From contig NZ_BPQX01000056.1 in assembly GCF_022179525.1 (NCBI RefSeq), positions 1 to 64,000 on the forward strand: DNA of 64,000 nt, written 5' to 3'. Source of the stretch: Methylobacterium persicinum. GTDB lineage: Bacteria; Pseudomonadota; Alphaproteobacteria; Rhizobiales; Beijerinckiaceae. The first letter of the stretch is position 1; every line of letters starts with the position of its first letter. This document shows, piece by piece, positions 7,945 through 15,638 of the stretch. Position numbers and translations under genes: made by a program. The notes below the pieces were generated by a model. It made no database searches. It had not been told where the DNA came from and saw only the letters and a list, made by a program, of their open reading frames with translations.

Positions 7945-9882
7945 TTAGTTTTTCGGCATCTCGACTAGAAATAAATGGTCGAGTGTGAGTTGGTGTTCAG
8001 CCTGCGCTTCACCATTGTTTATTATGGAATCCTCATCGGCCTTGCGTCTTTCGTATGTTGTTTCCGCCTGTTCGGGGCTATCGCCGCGCGCGATCATCGC
8101 CGCTATCACGCGCTTCCGACGCTCCGCCTCGTCGCCGGTCACCCAGATCCGATGGATCGTATGCCGGTCCGGTCGGTCATTGGGGATCGGCAGCGCCAGG
8201 GCTGGGACCCCTTCGATGATGAGCGCTGTTTCAGGAGTGAGCGTCATCGAATCGTTGGCTGGATGTTGTTCCTGCGAGAACCGATCGTAATAGGGTAGCG
8301 TGACGGTTGTGGTGGCCCGTTGGTCAAACCAAGGCTGCATCAAGGCGCCAGCGTGAGTGAGGTCGTATCGGCTCAGCACATTGCCGGTGCCTCGATCCGA
8401 CGCGCTGCGGATGAACCGATCCAACTGGAGGATTGCAGGGGTCACGCCTTGGTTGGCAAGCGTCCACGCCAGCACGTGGGCTATGGTCGACTTGCCCAGT
8501 CCTGCCCGGCCGCCGATCACGACGATATCTCCCGGCCTGATCCGGGTGGCGAGTGGGCTCAGGCGCTCCTGCAGCGCCGGGCAGACGTCGAGGATGAAGC
8601 GGACGGCTTCCGGAACATCGGCAACGATAATGTTGGCGCTGGCACGCACACGTCCGTCACGTCCCCCTTCGCCGGTTCGAACAAGGATGGATCGCAGGCC
8701 GGCGCGCTGGGCGGTCTGCATGTCGACCGTCGAGTCCCCCACAAACCAGGACTTGGACATGTCGGCATTCAGCCTGATTTGTCCTTCGTCCACCAAGCCG
8801 GTTCCGGGCTTGCGACAATTGCAGTCGATCTTAAGTTCGGCCACCTCACCCGGGAAACCGGCATGAGGGTGGTGGGGGCAAAACAAGATCAGGTCGAGCC
8901 ATGCCCGGTGCCGGCCAAGCTCGGTCTCCAGCTTGTTATGGATCGCACGCAAATCGTCCAGTGTCGCTTCACCGCGGGCGATAACGGGTTGATTGGTCGC
9001 AATGGCAACGCGGTATTCGGCATCGTTGAGGCGTCGGATTGCGTCGGCGACGCCCGGCAGGAGGCGAAGGCTGGCATGATTGCGGATGTAGCCCGACAAT
9101 TCGTTCAGCGTCCCGTCGCGGTCGAAGAAGACCACTCGCTGCGCGTGTGATAGGCGCGCCCGTTCGACGGCCCCGGTCCGCAGGTGCTTCACCGCCTTGT
9201 CGAGCCTCGCCGGCGTCCCAATGTCCTTAATGTATTCGTAGGAGATGTAGCCGCGCAGACGCTCGCCTTTCTCCACCATCCGAGGAAAAAGATCTTTTGC
9301 GAAATCCAGAGGCGGGGCTGCCCCGACCCAGCCTTCGAGCGCATCCCGGCGGACGACATAGAGCGCCGCGTTCACGAGATTGGGAAGAATGGCGTCGGCA
9401 GGGTGGGGGTAGGCGTGAAAGCCGATGATGTCACCGGATCCGTCAACCTCGACCAAGTCCGAGTCATAGGGATGGTCGTTGGGATGGAGGAACAGGGTCG
9501 CCGTCGCCTTCCCTTGTTCGTGGAAGGCCCAGAAACGCGCCAGATCGACGTCGAGCAGCGTGTCGCCGTAGACGACAAGGAACTCCGGCTGGAGTGAATC
9601 CATGGCGGCGAGGACGGCGCCGGCCGTGCCCTTGGCCTCGCCATCATCCAAAGTCTTCACTGAAATGCCGAAGTCGCCCCTGCGGCAGAAATCTTCGATC
9701 TGATCCGCGGCATGATTGACGAGGATCAACGCCTCGCTGAACCCGTTCTGCGCCAGGAGGCGCAACTGCCTTTCCAGCAGCGGAATACCGTCGACGTCCA
9801 CCAGCGGTTTCGGGCGGCCATGAAGACGCTCGCGGAGGCGAGTACCCTTCCCGCCTGCGAGGATGACCGCTTGTAGAGACAT
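7945..9882 (-). CDS. trifunctional heptose enzyme: nucleotidyltransferase / HAD phosphatase / uridine-kinase-like
   Basis: A 645-aa fusion of three enzymes. Residues about 1-237 are a sugar-1-phosphate nucleotidyltransferase with AVILAGGKGTRLRE, GRPKPLVDVDG and VVYGDTLLDVD, matching HddC. Residues about 245-435 are a HAD phosphatase with VFFDRDGTLN, TNQP and FVGDSTVDM, plus the four-ligand zinc set CPHH...CNC characteristic of GmhB. Residues about 450-645 are a P-loop kinase of the uridine kinase/phosphoribulokinase type with VIGGRAGLGKST. The first two would remove the 7-phosphate and activate heptose 1-phosphate; the role of the third is unknown. I chose the ATG at 9882 over a TTG one codon upstream because it overlaps the stop of the SDR gene as TGATG, implying translational coupling. 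All three active sites look intact. Confidence 0.85.
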   Translation of the reverse strand: MSLQAVILAGGKGTRLRERLHGRPKPLVDVDGIPLLERQLRLLAQNGFSEALILVNHAADQIEDFCRRGDFGISVKTLDDGEAKGTAGAVLAAMDSLQPEFLVVYGDTLLDVDLARFWAFHEQGKATATLFLHPNDHPYDSDLVEVDGSGDIIGFHAYPHPADAILPNLVNAALYVVRRDALEGWVGAAPPLDFAKDLFPRMVEKGERLRGYISYEYIKDIGTPARLDKAVKHLRTGAVERARLSHAQRVVFFDRDGTLNELSGYIRNHASLRLLPGVADAIRRLNDAEYRVAIATNQPVIARGEATLDDLRAIHNKLETELGRHRAWLDLILFCPHHPHAGFPGEVAELKIDCNCRKPGTGLVDEGQIRLNADMSKSWFVGDSTVDMQTAQRAGLRSILVRTGEGGRDGRVRASANIIVADVPEAVRFILDVCPALQERLSPLATRIRPGDIVVIGGRAGLGKSTIAHVLAWTLANQGVTPAILQLDRFIRSASDRGTGNVLSRYDLTHAGALMQPWFDQRATTTVTLPYYDRFSQEQHPANDSMTLTPETALIIEGVPALALPIPNDRPDRHTIHRIWVTGDEAERRKRVIAAMIARGDSPEQAETTYERRKADEDSIINNGEAQAEHQLTLDHLFLVEMPKN

Positions 9883-10841
9883 CAAAGCCCTTCCTGCTTT
9901 GCGATATCCCGAACGGCCTTTTCAATGGCTTCGGACGAACCCATGCTGGGAGCCCATCCCAGGGCCGCTAAACGATCGACACAGTAGCGGAAGCGCGGCA
10001 CATCGCCGATCCAACCCTGGTTGCCCTCGCCGTATTGAATGGCAGCCTTCGGGTTCACCACATCGCGGACAGTTTCCGCGATATGGCGGACAGTAACCCC
10101 GTCGTCACTCGGCCCAATATTGAAGATGTTTAGTTTGTCCGGGCCCTTTTCTGCAATGAACAGCATAGCCTCAACAAGGTCTCCGACATGCAGATAGGCC
10201 TTTTGCTGTGTTCCGTTTCCAAGCACATCCAATCGGTCTGGGGTTTTGCGGAGCTTCTGGATGAAGTCGAGCATGACGCCGTGTGTTGCGGGCACGCCGA
10301 CGACGTTCGGGAACCGGAAGACATTCGCCCGCTCGAGGAAGTTCTCAGCTGCCGCTGAGATTTGTGCTTCCGACGCCAGCTTCATCGCCCCATAGTTCGA
10401 GATCGGCCGGTAGGGCGCGGTATCCTCAGCGATGCGAGCGTCCTTGAAGTCGCCGTAAATCGCCGAACTCGATGCGAAGTGGATCCTTTTGATGCCAAGT
10501 TCCTTCATCACGACGAGCGTGGAGAAGGTGGTCATGAAGGTGTGCTGAAGGTCCACATAGGGGTCTGCAACCCCCGCGGGAATATCCGAATTGGCGGCGA
10601 GGTGCCAAACGTCAGTAAGCCCTTCCTCGGCGGACGGAAGCAGTGCCGTCCGCAGCGCCTCGACGTCAGAACAGTCGGCTTCGACGAACGTCACGGACCC
10701 AGAGGAGATGAATGGCTCCAGGAACTTGCGCTGTCCACGGATCAGGTTGTCGACGGCGATGACCCGATGACCCAGCTCCAACAGGCGCGGGATCAGGTTT
10801 GCCGCGACGAAACCAGCGCCGCCTGTCACGACATGAGGCAT
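9882..10841 (-). CDS. NAD-dependent epimerase/dehydratase (extended SDR)
   Basis: An extended short-chain dehydrogenase/reductase of 319 aa. The NAD site TGGAGFVAANL begins at about residue 5, and the catalytic pair is YGAMK, preceded by FASSSAIYGDF. HLAANSDIPAG fills the third cofactor-binding position. In polysaccharide loci such enzymes modify nucleotide-activated sugars, and coupling (TGATG) to the heptose nucleotidyltransferase fusion suggests an activated heptose as substrate. I started it at the ATG at 10841 because the NAD motif normally begins within a few residues of the N-terminus; ATGs at 10880 and 10889 would add 13-16 residues. The ribosome-binding site is weak at every candidate. 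The gene heads the heptose run. Confidence 0.8.
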   Translation of the reverse strand: MPHVVTGGAGFVAANLIPRLLELGHRVIAVDNLIRGQRKFLEPFISSGSVTFVEADCSDVEALRTALLPSAEEGLTDVWHLAANSDIPAGVADPYVDLQHTFMTTFSTLVVMKELGIKRIHFASSSAIYGDFKDARIAEDTAPYRPISNYGAMKLASEAQISAAAENFLERANVFRFPNVVGVPATHGVMLDFIQKLRKTPDRLDVLGNGTQQKAYLHVGDLVEAMLFIAEKGPDKLNIFNIGPSDDGVTVRHIAETVRDVVNPKAAIQYGEGNQGWIGDVPRFRYCVDRLAALGWAPSMGSSEAIEKAVRDIAKQEGL

Positions 10842-11644
10842 GAGGCTGTCTGTCCAAATGGGGTTTGACGTGCCCCCCATTATGGCCATCGCGGTGCAAA
10901 AACAACCCTCAGGACGGTCCCTATACGGCCCCTCCGATGCTCGCTAGGGCTAGCCCCTACGTGGGGACGAAGGGGCAATGTGCTGTCGATCGCCCTGTAG
11001 TTAAATGGAAGACCGTCACGGAATATTGGAAAGAAGAGTCTGTTATAGATTGGGCCACCCTGCGGACCGATCGTCCTCCACCGGACGGTCGCTGCCTTCG
11101 TCACCGGCGCTCAAGAGCGAGTGATCGGCAGGTCGCCGCCCTGTCGCCGAAGGGATTTTTCGAGCCGCAGCGGGGCGAGAGGCCTCGGCTTTTGGTTGTC
11201 CGGGGGTAGCCGGGGGGCCGCCCAACTGGCGACATTTAGGTCATTCTGACGGAATACGATTTTTGACAAGCTTCACCGCCTGCAAAGACCTTAGGGCGCT
11301 TTCCTGGAAACTTAGTTCACGCCATCACCACGGTCATTGCGAGCGAAGCGAAGCAATCGAGGGATCCGCTCAGTTCTGAGATGTTCCGCTACCCTGGATT
11401 GCTTCGCTCCGCTCGCAAAGATGAAATGCGCGCGATCCAACGACTTCCGAAGCCGCTTTAAGATTGTTGTATTTGGAATTAATGTAGCATAGCTATCGTG
11501 TTAGCGCGGGGCGTGATAGTCATAATGATCGATACAAAGCGTAATGCGGCAAAAATTTCTCTGACTTTGATATATTTCGGAATTCCGGAAAAAGTTCGTA
11601 TTTTTGATCCTAGAAACGGCTCTCCTGAATAGCGATCGGTCATC
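10842..11644. other. 800-base non-coding region with REP-like palindrome
   Basis: The region lies between two minus-strand polysaccharide genes. No reading frame in it resembles a protein. It contains the inverted repeat at 11335-11423 and an AT-rich tail from about 11460 (gttgtatttggaattaatg and following). It should carry the promoter of the SDR-led operon near 10890 and the transcript end of the giant transferase near 11600, but no U-tract terminator is evident. Confidence 0.45.
11335..11423. repeat. REP/BIME-like imperfect palindrome
   Basis: The left arm CATTGCGAGCGAAGCGAAGC (11335-11354, continuing AATC) and the right arm 11397-11423 (GATTGCTTCGCTCCGCTCGC, then AAAGATG) are inverted copies. 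They differ by one substitution and a two-base insertion, with 38 bases between them. This is the layout of intergenic repetitive palindromes. Related half-copies appear at 7138-7171 and 19395-19413. Confidence 0.6.
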
Positions 11645-14600
11645 TCAAGTCTGAGAGGCCCGGTATCCCGCAATGCGGCCGTTGACCGTCGCTCGATTGA
11701 GTAACTGACGGTGTTCGAGTGCGGTGGCGTCAGCGCCTGCCCGGATGGCATACGCCCGGTCCCGGGCATCCATGGCGGCGATGGCTGCTGTGGCATCGGG
11801 ATGAAGGTCGAATCCGAAATACTGGCCCCAGAACTGGCCCTCAGTTGTGGCCGTCTTGGTGTGGTTTTCCAGGTCGAAGGCGTGGGAGTGGAAGACAATG
11901 GCGTCGTCCACGTAGGCTTTCTGGAATCCGACCCTCAGCATCTCGTCGGCCCAGACCTGATCCTCGCCCCAGGCGATCTCCGGATAGGGGATGATCTTCC
12001 ACGCCTCACGCCATATGGCTGAGTTATTGTCGGAGTAGAACTGCATCAGCATGCGCCACATGCGCCCGCCTGGATAGATGTAACTTGGCAGTCCGATCTC
12101 GCGGTCGGTCACCGCCGGAAGCAGGGCGAGACCGTCGAACATCTCCGTCATGTCGCGCTTGGTGAAGACGTCGTGCGCGGGATAGGCCTCGTGCCGCCCG
12201 ATGACGCCGGCCACCTTCGGGCCCCTGTTGAACCCGGCGATCAGGTTGGCAAGCCAGCGCTCATCCTTCGGGCATGCGTCCTGCGTGAGGATCGCCACGT
12301 ACTCGCCGTCGGATTGGGCGATGCCGCGGTTGCGCGTCCGGCCGTGCTGGAATTCAGCGTTGGGGATCGTCTCGACGTGCAGGTTGTGGCTCGTGAATGG
12401 GCGCGCCCGGTCCAGGGTATCGTCGGAGGAGCCGCTGTCGATGATCAGGACATCGTAGGCGAAGTCGCAGACCTGCCGCGTGACGGCGTTCAGGACCCCC
12501 TGGAAATCCGGCCCGGCATTGTAGGTCGGGATGAAGACGGTCGCCTTCCGCGGCGCATGGACCGCCGGCTTGGCGAGGGCGTCGAGCGGGATCCGGGTGC
12601 AGCCGATCTCGTCGAGCCGTTCGAGAAGGCCGGCCTCGATCGCCCGGGCGCTGGTCTCCCACGAGGTGCGATCGACGAAGGCGCGCCCCTGCCGAACCTG
12701 CCGCGCCTGACGCTCCGGATCCGCGATGAGCGACTGGATGGCGTCTGCGATCTGGTAGGGCGCCTGCTTGGTGAAGGTGACTTCCCCGCCCCTGAAGATC
12801 GCCCGGGTGCTCGGCGCGTCGATCTCCACCACCGGCAGGTTGCAGGCCATCATCTCAAGGGGGATGAGCGAGTAGTTCGTCGTCGAGAACACCACGCCGA
12901 GGTCACTCTCGCGATACAGATCGGCGAGTTCGGCGGGCGTGAGTATGCCGTGCTGCGTGTGGGGGAAGGCGAAGTCGAACTTGAGGTTCGCCTCACCGAA
13001 CAGCTCGACGTGGAGCCGGACCCCGCGGCGGTGCAACTCTTCGAACGCTGCGAAGCCGAGGGCGACTGCCCTGCGCGGCGTATACGGACGGGCATAGAAG
13101 GCGATCCGCACCGGGTCGTCGCCCCTCGCCCGCGGCGTGCCAGGATAATAGACGTCGTGATCGGCGCAGAGGTCCCAGCTGCGGGCCCAGAGCCCGCGAT
13201 CGCGCATCAGCCCCTCGAGCCACCTCCCGGCGCAGAGGGTCGGGAAGCCGAATTCGTATGTGCTCTCGGCGATGAGCTGCATCTCACCGGTCGGGTGGAA
13301 GCTCGGCTCGTGATCCTGAACGAAGTAAAATCGTTCCTTGAAGTTGGTGGTCTGAGCCGCCGGAAACGCCGTCCAGCAATCCGTCGCGATCAGGACGTCT
13401 CCCGCCAGTTCCCGGACGTCCTCCGGCAGGAAGCGCACATGCAGGCGGTCGCTGACCGGCCGGTACCATTGCTGGATCCGCCTTTTGGCCTCGGCTTGGT
13501 CTCTGAACTGAACCGCATTCTGCAGCCACAGGGTCTGCCGGTGTCCGAAGCGTTCGAGGAGCTCTACGATCCGGAAGATCGTCATGTGGCCCCCGGCGCC
13601 GGGGCCGAAGGAGGGCAGGATCCAGTGGATGTCGAGGGCTCGCGGATTGAAGGTCCGGAAGAGAGGAGCGAGCGGTTTGGGCGCTTGCCGGGCGATCCAC
13701 GGCGTATCCCGGTGCCACCGGGCGGGTACGGCGGCAGCGCTATCCTCGCGCTCAGGCAAACCCGTCAATGAGGCCGGTCCGACGCGGACCGGCGTCACGT
13801 AGCTCACCACCCGGCTGCCGGCGGCCCTGACCGCGAGGGGCAATCCGCGCTCGAGAGCGTGGGCGAAGGTCGCGTCGACCTGTTGCGCCTCGTCCTCGAA
13901 GTGCGCCAGGGAGCCGAAGGCTTCCACGAAGGGCCTGAGCGGCGCTGTGCGGTACCACGCCATCGATCCGGCGGGGTATTCGGTCGCCCCACTGCCGGGC
14001 ATCCCTTGACCAAGGTGGCTCAAGATGAGCCCGATCCCTGATTGGTCGAACGCCTTGAGCGTGTGACGCCGGATTGCACAGTAGTTCCGCGGGTAGAGGC
14101 AGCCGAGGTCCGGCTCCGCCGTGAACCGGCGCAGGACGGCGTCGACGAGCCCCCGCGATCCCATCGTCTGATCGAGGAGATAGCGCCGCCACGCATCGCC
14201 CCAGGAGATGTGCGGGCTCCTCTTGGTATGGACATGCAGCAGCAGGTCGCAATCGAGCCAGAGGTCGCGGCAGCCGACGATGAACGGCGCAAGATCCCGC
14301 CCCCGGTTCGGGACGACCCGCACGTCGAGGGGGAAGGGAAAGGCCTCGCGCTTGCAAACCTGCTCGATGAAGCCGCGATCCGCTTCGGAAACCACCGTGG
14401 CGACGAAGCGGGTGCGAGGCGGGAAGGAGAGGAAGCGCGGGAGCAGCTCGGTGATGAGCTCGGGATAGTAGCAATGCGCATGGACGCCGAGCGTCAGCTG
14501 CGGCAGCTCTTCGCGATGGCCCGGGGTGGAATCGAGGACGATCGCATCCGCGGGCAGTGTCTGTACGCCCTGTCCAAGCCCGACCTTGACGAAGTGGTAG

Positions 14601-15262
14601 ATCGGATTGGCGAGCAGTCCCGTCTGCGCGGCGATCTTGCCGCGGTATGCATGGATGTCGAAGCCGGGGGCCGGATCCCGGTTTTCGTACTGGCCTCGTT
14701 TGATGAAGTGATCGTAGCAGTCGTTTTCCTTGCCGAGCACGTCGGCATTGAACGACTTGTAGAATGCTTCATCGAAATATGGCCGGAAGGCCTCGACGAC
14801 CGCCCTGGGAAGGGACGTCAGGATCGGAAGGAAGTCTTTCCAGTCGTAAGTTCCATAGCGGGCGATGCAGGCTTCAGCCGGGTTATCATGCTCGTGTTCG
14901 GGGTGAGCGGCCTTAAAGGCAAGACCATCGAATTCCGCGACCGGACGCCTCCCTTCCTTCGCGCCGTCAGTTAAATAATGGACTAAAGGATTGACACCCC
15001 TGGCTCCGACATCGGAATAAGTGGCGAGATAGAACTCGACATCGAAATGTCGTGATGGATTTAAGAGATTTCGCCATCCGATCGTACAGAAGTGCTTGGC
15101 AGTATCAACGGCGCCTTTTAGTCCATGCTGTTTCTTGTAATACGCGGCATCGAACAAGATACTATTTTTGACGATGCGTTTTTCGCGTGCGATCCGTTTC
15201 TGGCGCTTGAAGAGCTCGATTTTCCCAAGCACGTCGCGTTCCTTGAAGAGGAAAAGGACCAT
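11645..15262 (-). CDS. giant multidomain glycosyltransferase (RgpF-like + WsaF/GT4-like + GT2)
   Basis: A 1205-aa protein. Residues about 35-105 and 160-235 carry YYKKQHG/FYLATYSDV...NPLVHYLTDGAKEGR and FYKSFNADVLG...HFIKRGQYENRDP modules, related to those in the GT2 at 4664-6982. Residues about 255-490 match the rhamnan-synthesis F (RgpF) type with HAHCYYPELI, NRGRDLAPF and HVHTKRSPH. Residues about 542-880 are a GT-B domain of the WsaF/GT4 kind, with HWILPSFGPGAGGH, VQDHEPSF and SLIPLEMMACNLPVVE. Residues about 905-1180 are a GT2 domain with VFIPTYNAG, IDSGSSDDT and the acceptor-site WGEDQVWADE. Three catalytic units in one chain suggest it assembles an oligosaccharide repeat such as an O-antigen-like glycan. 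No signal peptide or membrane segment is visible. It is transcribed alone, with large gaps on both sides. Confidence 0.82.
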   Translation of the reverse strand: MVLFLFKERDVLGKIELFKRQKRIAREKRIVKNSILFDAAYYKKQHGLKGAVDTAKHFCTIGWRNLLNPSRHFDVEFYLATYSDVGARGVNPLVHYLTDGAKEGRRPVAEFDGLAFKAAHPEHEHDNPAEACIARYGTYDWKDFLPILTSLPRAVVEAFRPYFDEAFYKSFNADVLGKENDCYDHFIKRGQYENRDPAPGFDIHAYRGKIAAQTGLLANPIYHFVKVGLGQGVQTLPADAIVLDSTPGHREELPQLTLGVHAHCYYPELITELLPRFLSFPPRTRFVATVVSEADRGFIEQVCKREAFPFPLDVRVVPNRGRDLAPFIVGCRDLWLDCDLLLHVHTKRSPHISWGDAWRRYLLDQTMGSRGLVDAVLRRFTAEPDLGCLYPRNYCAIRRHTLKAFDQSGIGLILSHLGQGMPGSGATEYPAGSMAWYRTAPLRPFVEAFGSLAHFEDEAQQVDATFAHALERGLPLAVRAAGSRVVSYVTPVRVGPASLTGLPEREDSAAAVPARWHRDTPWIARQAPKPLAPLFRTFNPRALDIHWILPSFGPGAGGHMTIFRIVELLERFGHRQTLWLQNAVQFRDQAEAKRRIQQWYRPVSDRLHVRFLPEDVRELAGDVLIATDCWTAFPAAQTTNFKERFYFVQDHEPSFHPTGEMQLIAESTYEFGFPTLCAGRWLEGLMRDRGLWARSWDLCADHDVYYPGTPRARGDDPVRIAFYARPYTPRRAVALGFAAFEELHRRGVRLHVELFGEANLKFDFAFPHTQHGILTPAELADLYRESDLGVVFSTTNYSLIPLEMMACNLPVVEIDAPSTRAIFRGGEVTFTKQAPYQIADAIQSLIADPERQARQVRQGRAFVDRTSWETSARAIEAGLLERLDEIGCTRIPLDALAKPAVHAPRKATVFIPTYNAGPDFQGVLNAVTRQVCDFAYDVLIIDSGSSDDTLDRARPFTSHNLHVETIPNAEFQHGRTRNRGIAQSDGEYVAILTQDACPKDERWLANLIAGFNRGPKVAGVIGRHEAYPAHDVFTKRDMTEMFDGLALLPAVTDREIGLPSYIYPGGRMWRMLMQFYSDNNSAIWREAWKIIPYPEIAWGEDQVWADEMLRVGFQKAYVDDAIVFHSHAFDLENHTKTATTEGQFWGQYFGFDLHPDATAAIAAMDARDRAYAIRAGADATALEHRQLLNRATVNGRIAGYRASQT

Positions 15263-15638
15263 ATTGTAAGCGAATACATGGTTTTGACGGGTGAGGCAGC
15301 GGTTTAAAAGCCTTAAAGCGTGCCAACCGTGCTCACACCGCTCCCCTCACAGCCGGAGATGCAGGACGCATAGCCAATGCCCTCCCCGTTGAAAAGGCGC
15401 AGCGATGCAACCTTAGGCTTGGGCTTCGCGGTTGTGGGGCGCAAAGTGGTCAGCCTGTAATACACGGTTCGGCGGATGTGAGGTGGGGAACACGAGCCGT
15501 GTTCAGCGTCCCCTGGGCCTTCCTCACTTGAGTATGATCCAACAGGATCTCGAGCAATTCTCAGCGATCTGCTCCGCCATGCCAACCCTGCGCAAGGGCC
15601 TGTTTGCGGGGGAACGAGACCGGGGAAGCGACTTCAAC
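15263..15638. other. intergenic gap, nothing recognised
   Basis: These 376 bases separate the giant transferase from glnE. A plus-strand frame from 15432 runs into the 3' end of glnE but has no ribosome-binding site or recognisable content. I see no hairpin with a U-tract, no tRNA and no clear promoter, although the transferase promoter should lie near 15270-15330. Confidence 0.4.

Noticed and set aside
10865-11209. Frames on both strands in the 10.84-11.64 kb gap
   Set aside because: No ribosome-binding sites, low-complexity Arg/Pro/Gly sequence, no recognisable motif, and no transposase or IS ends.
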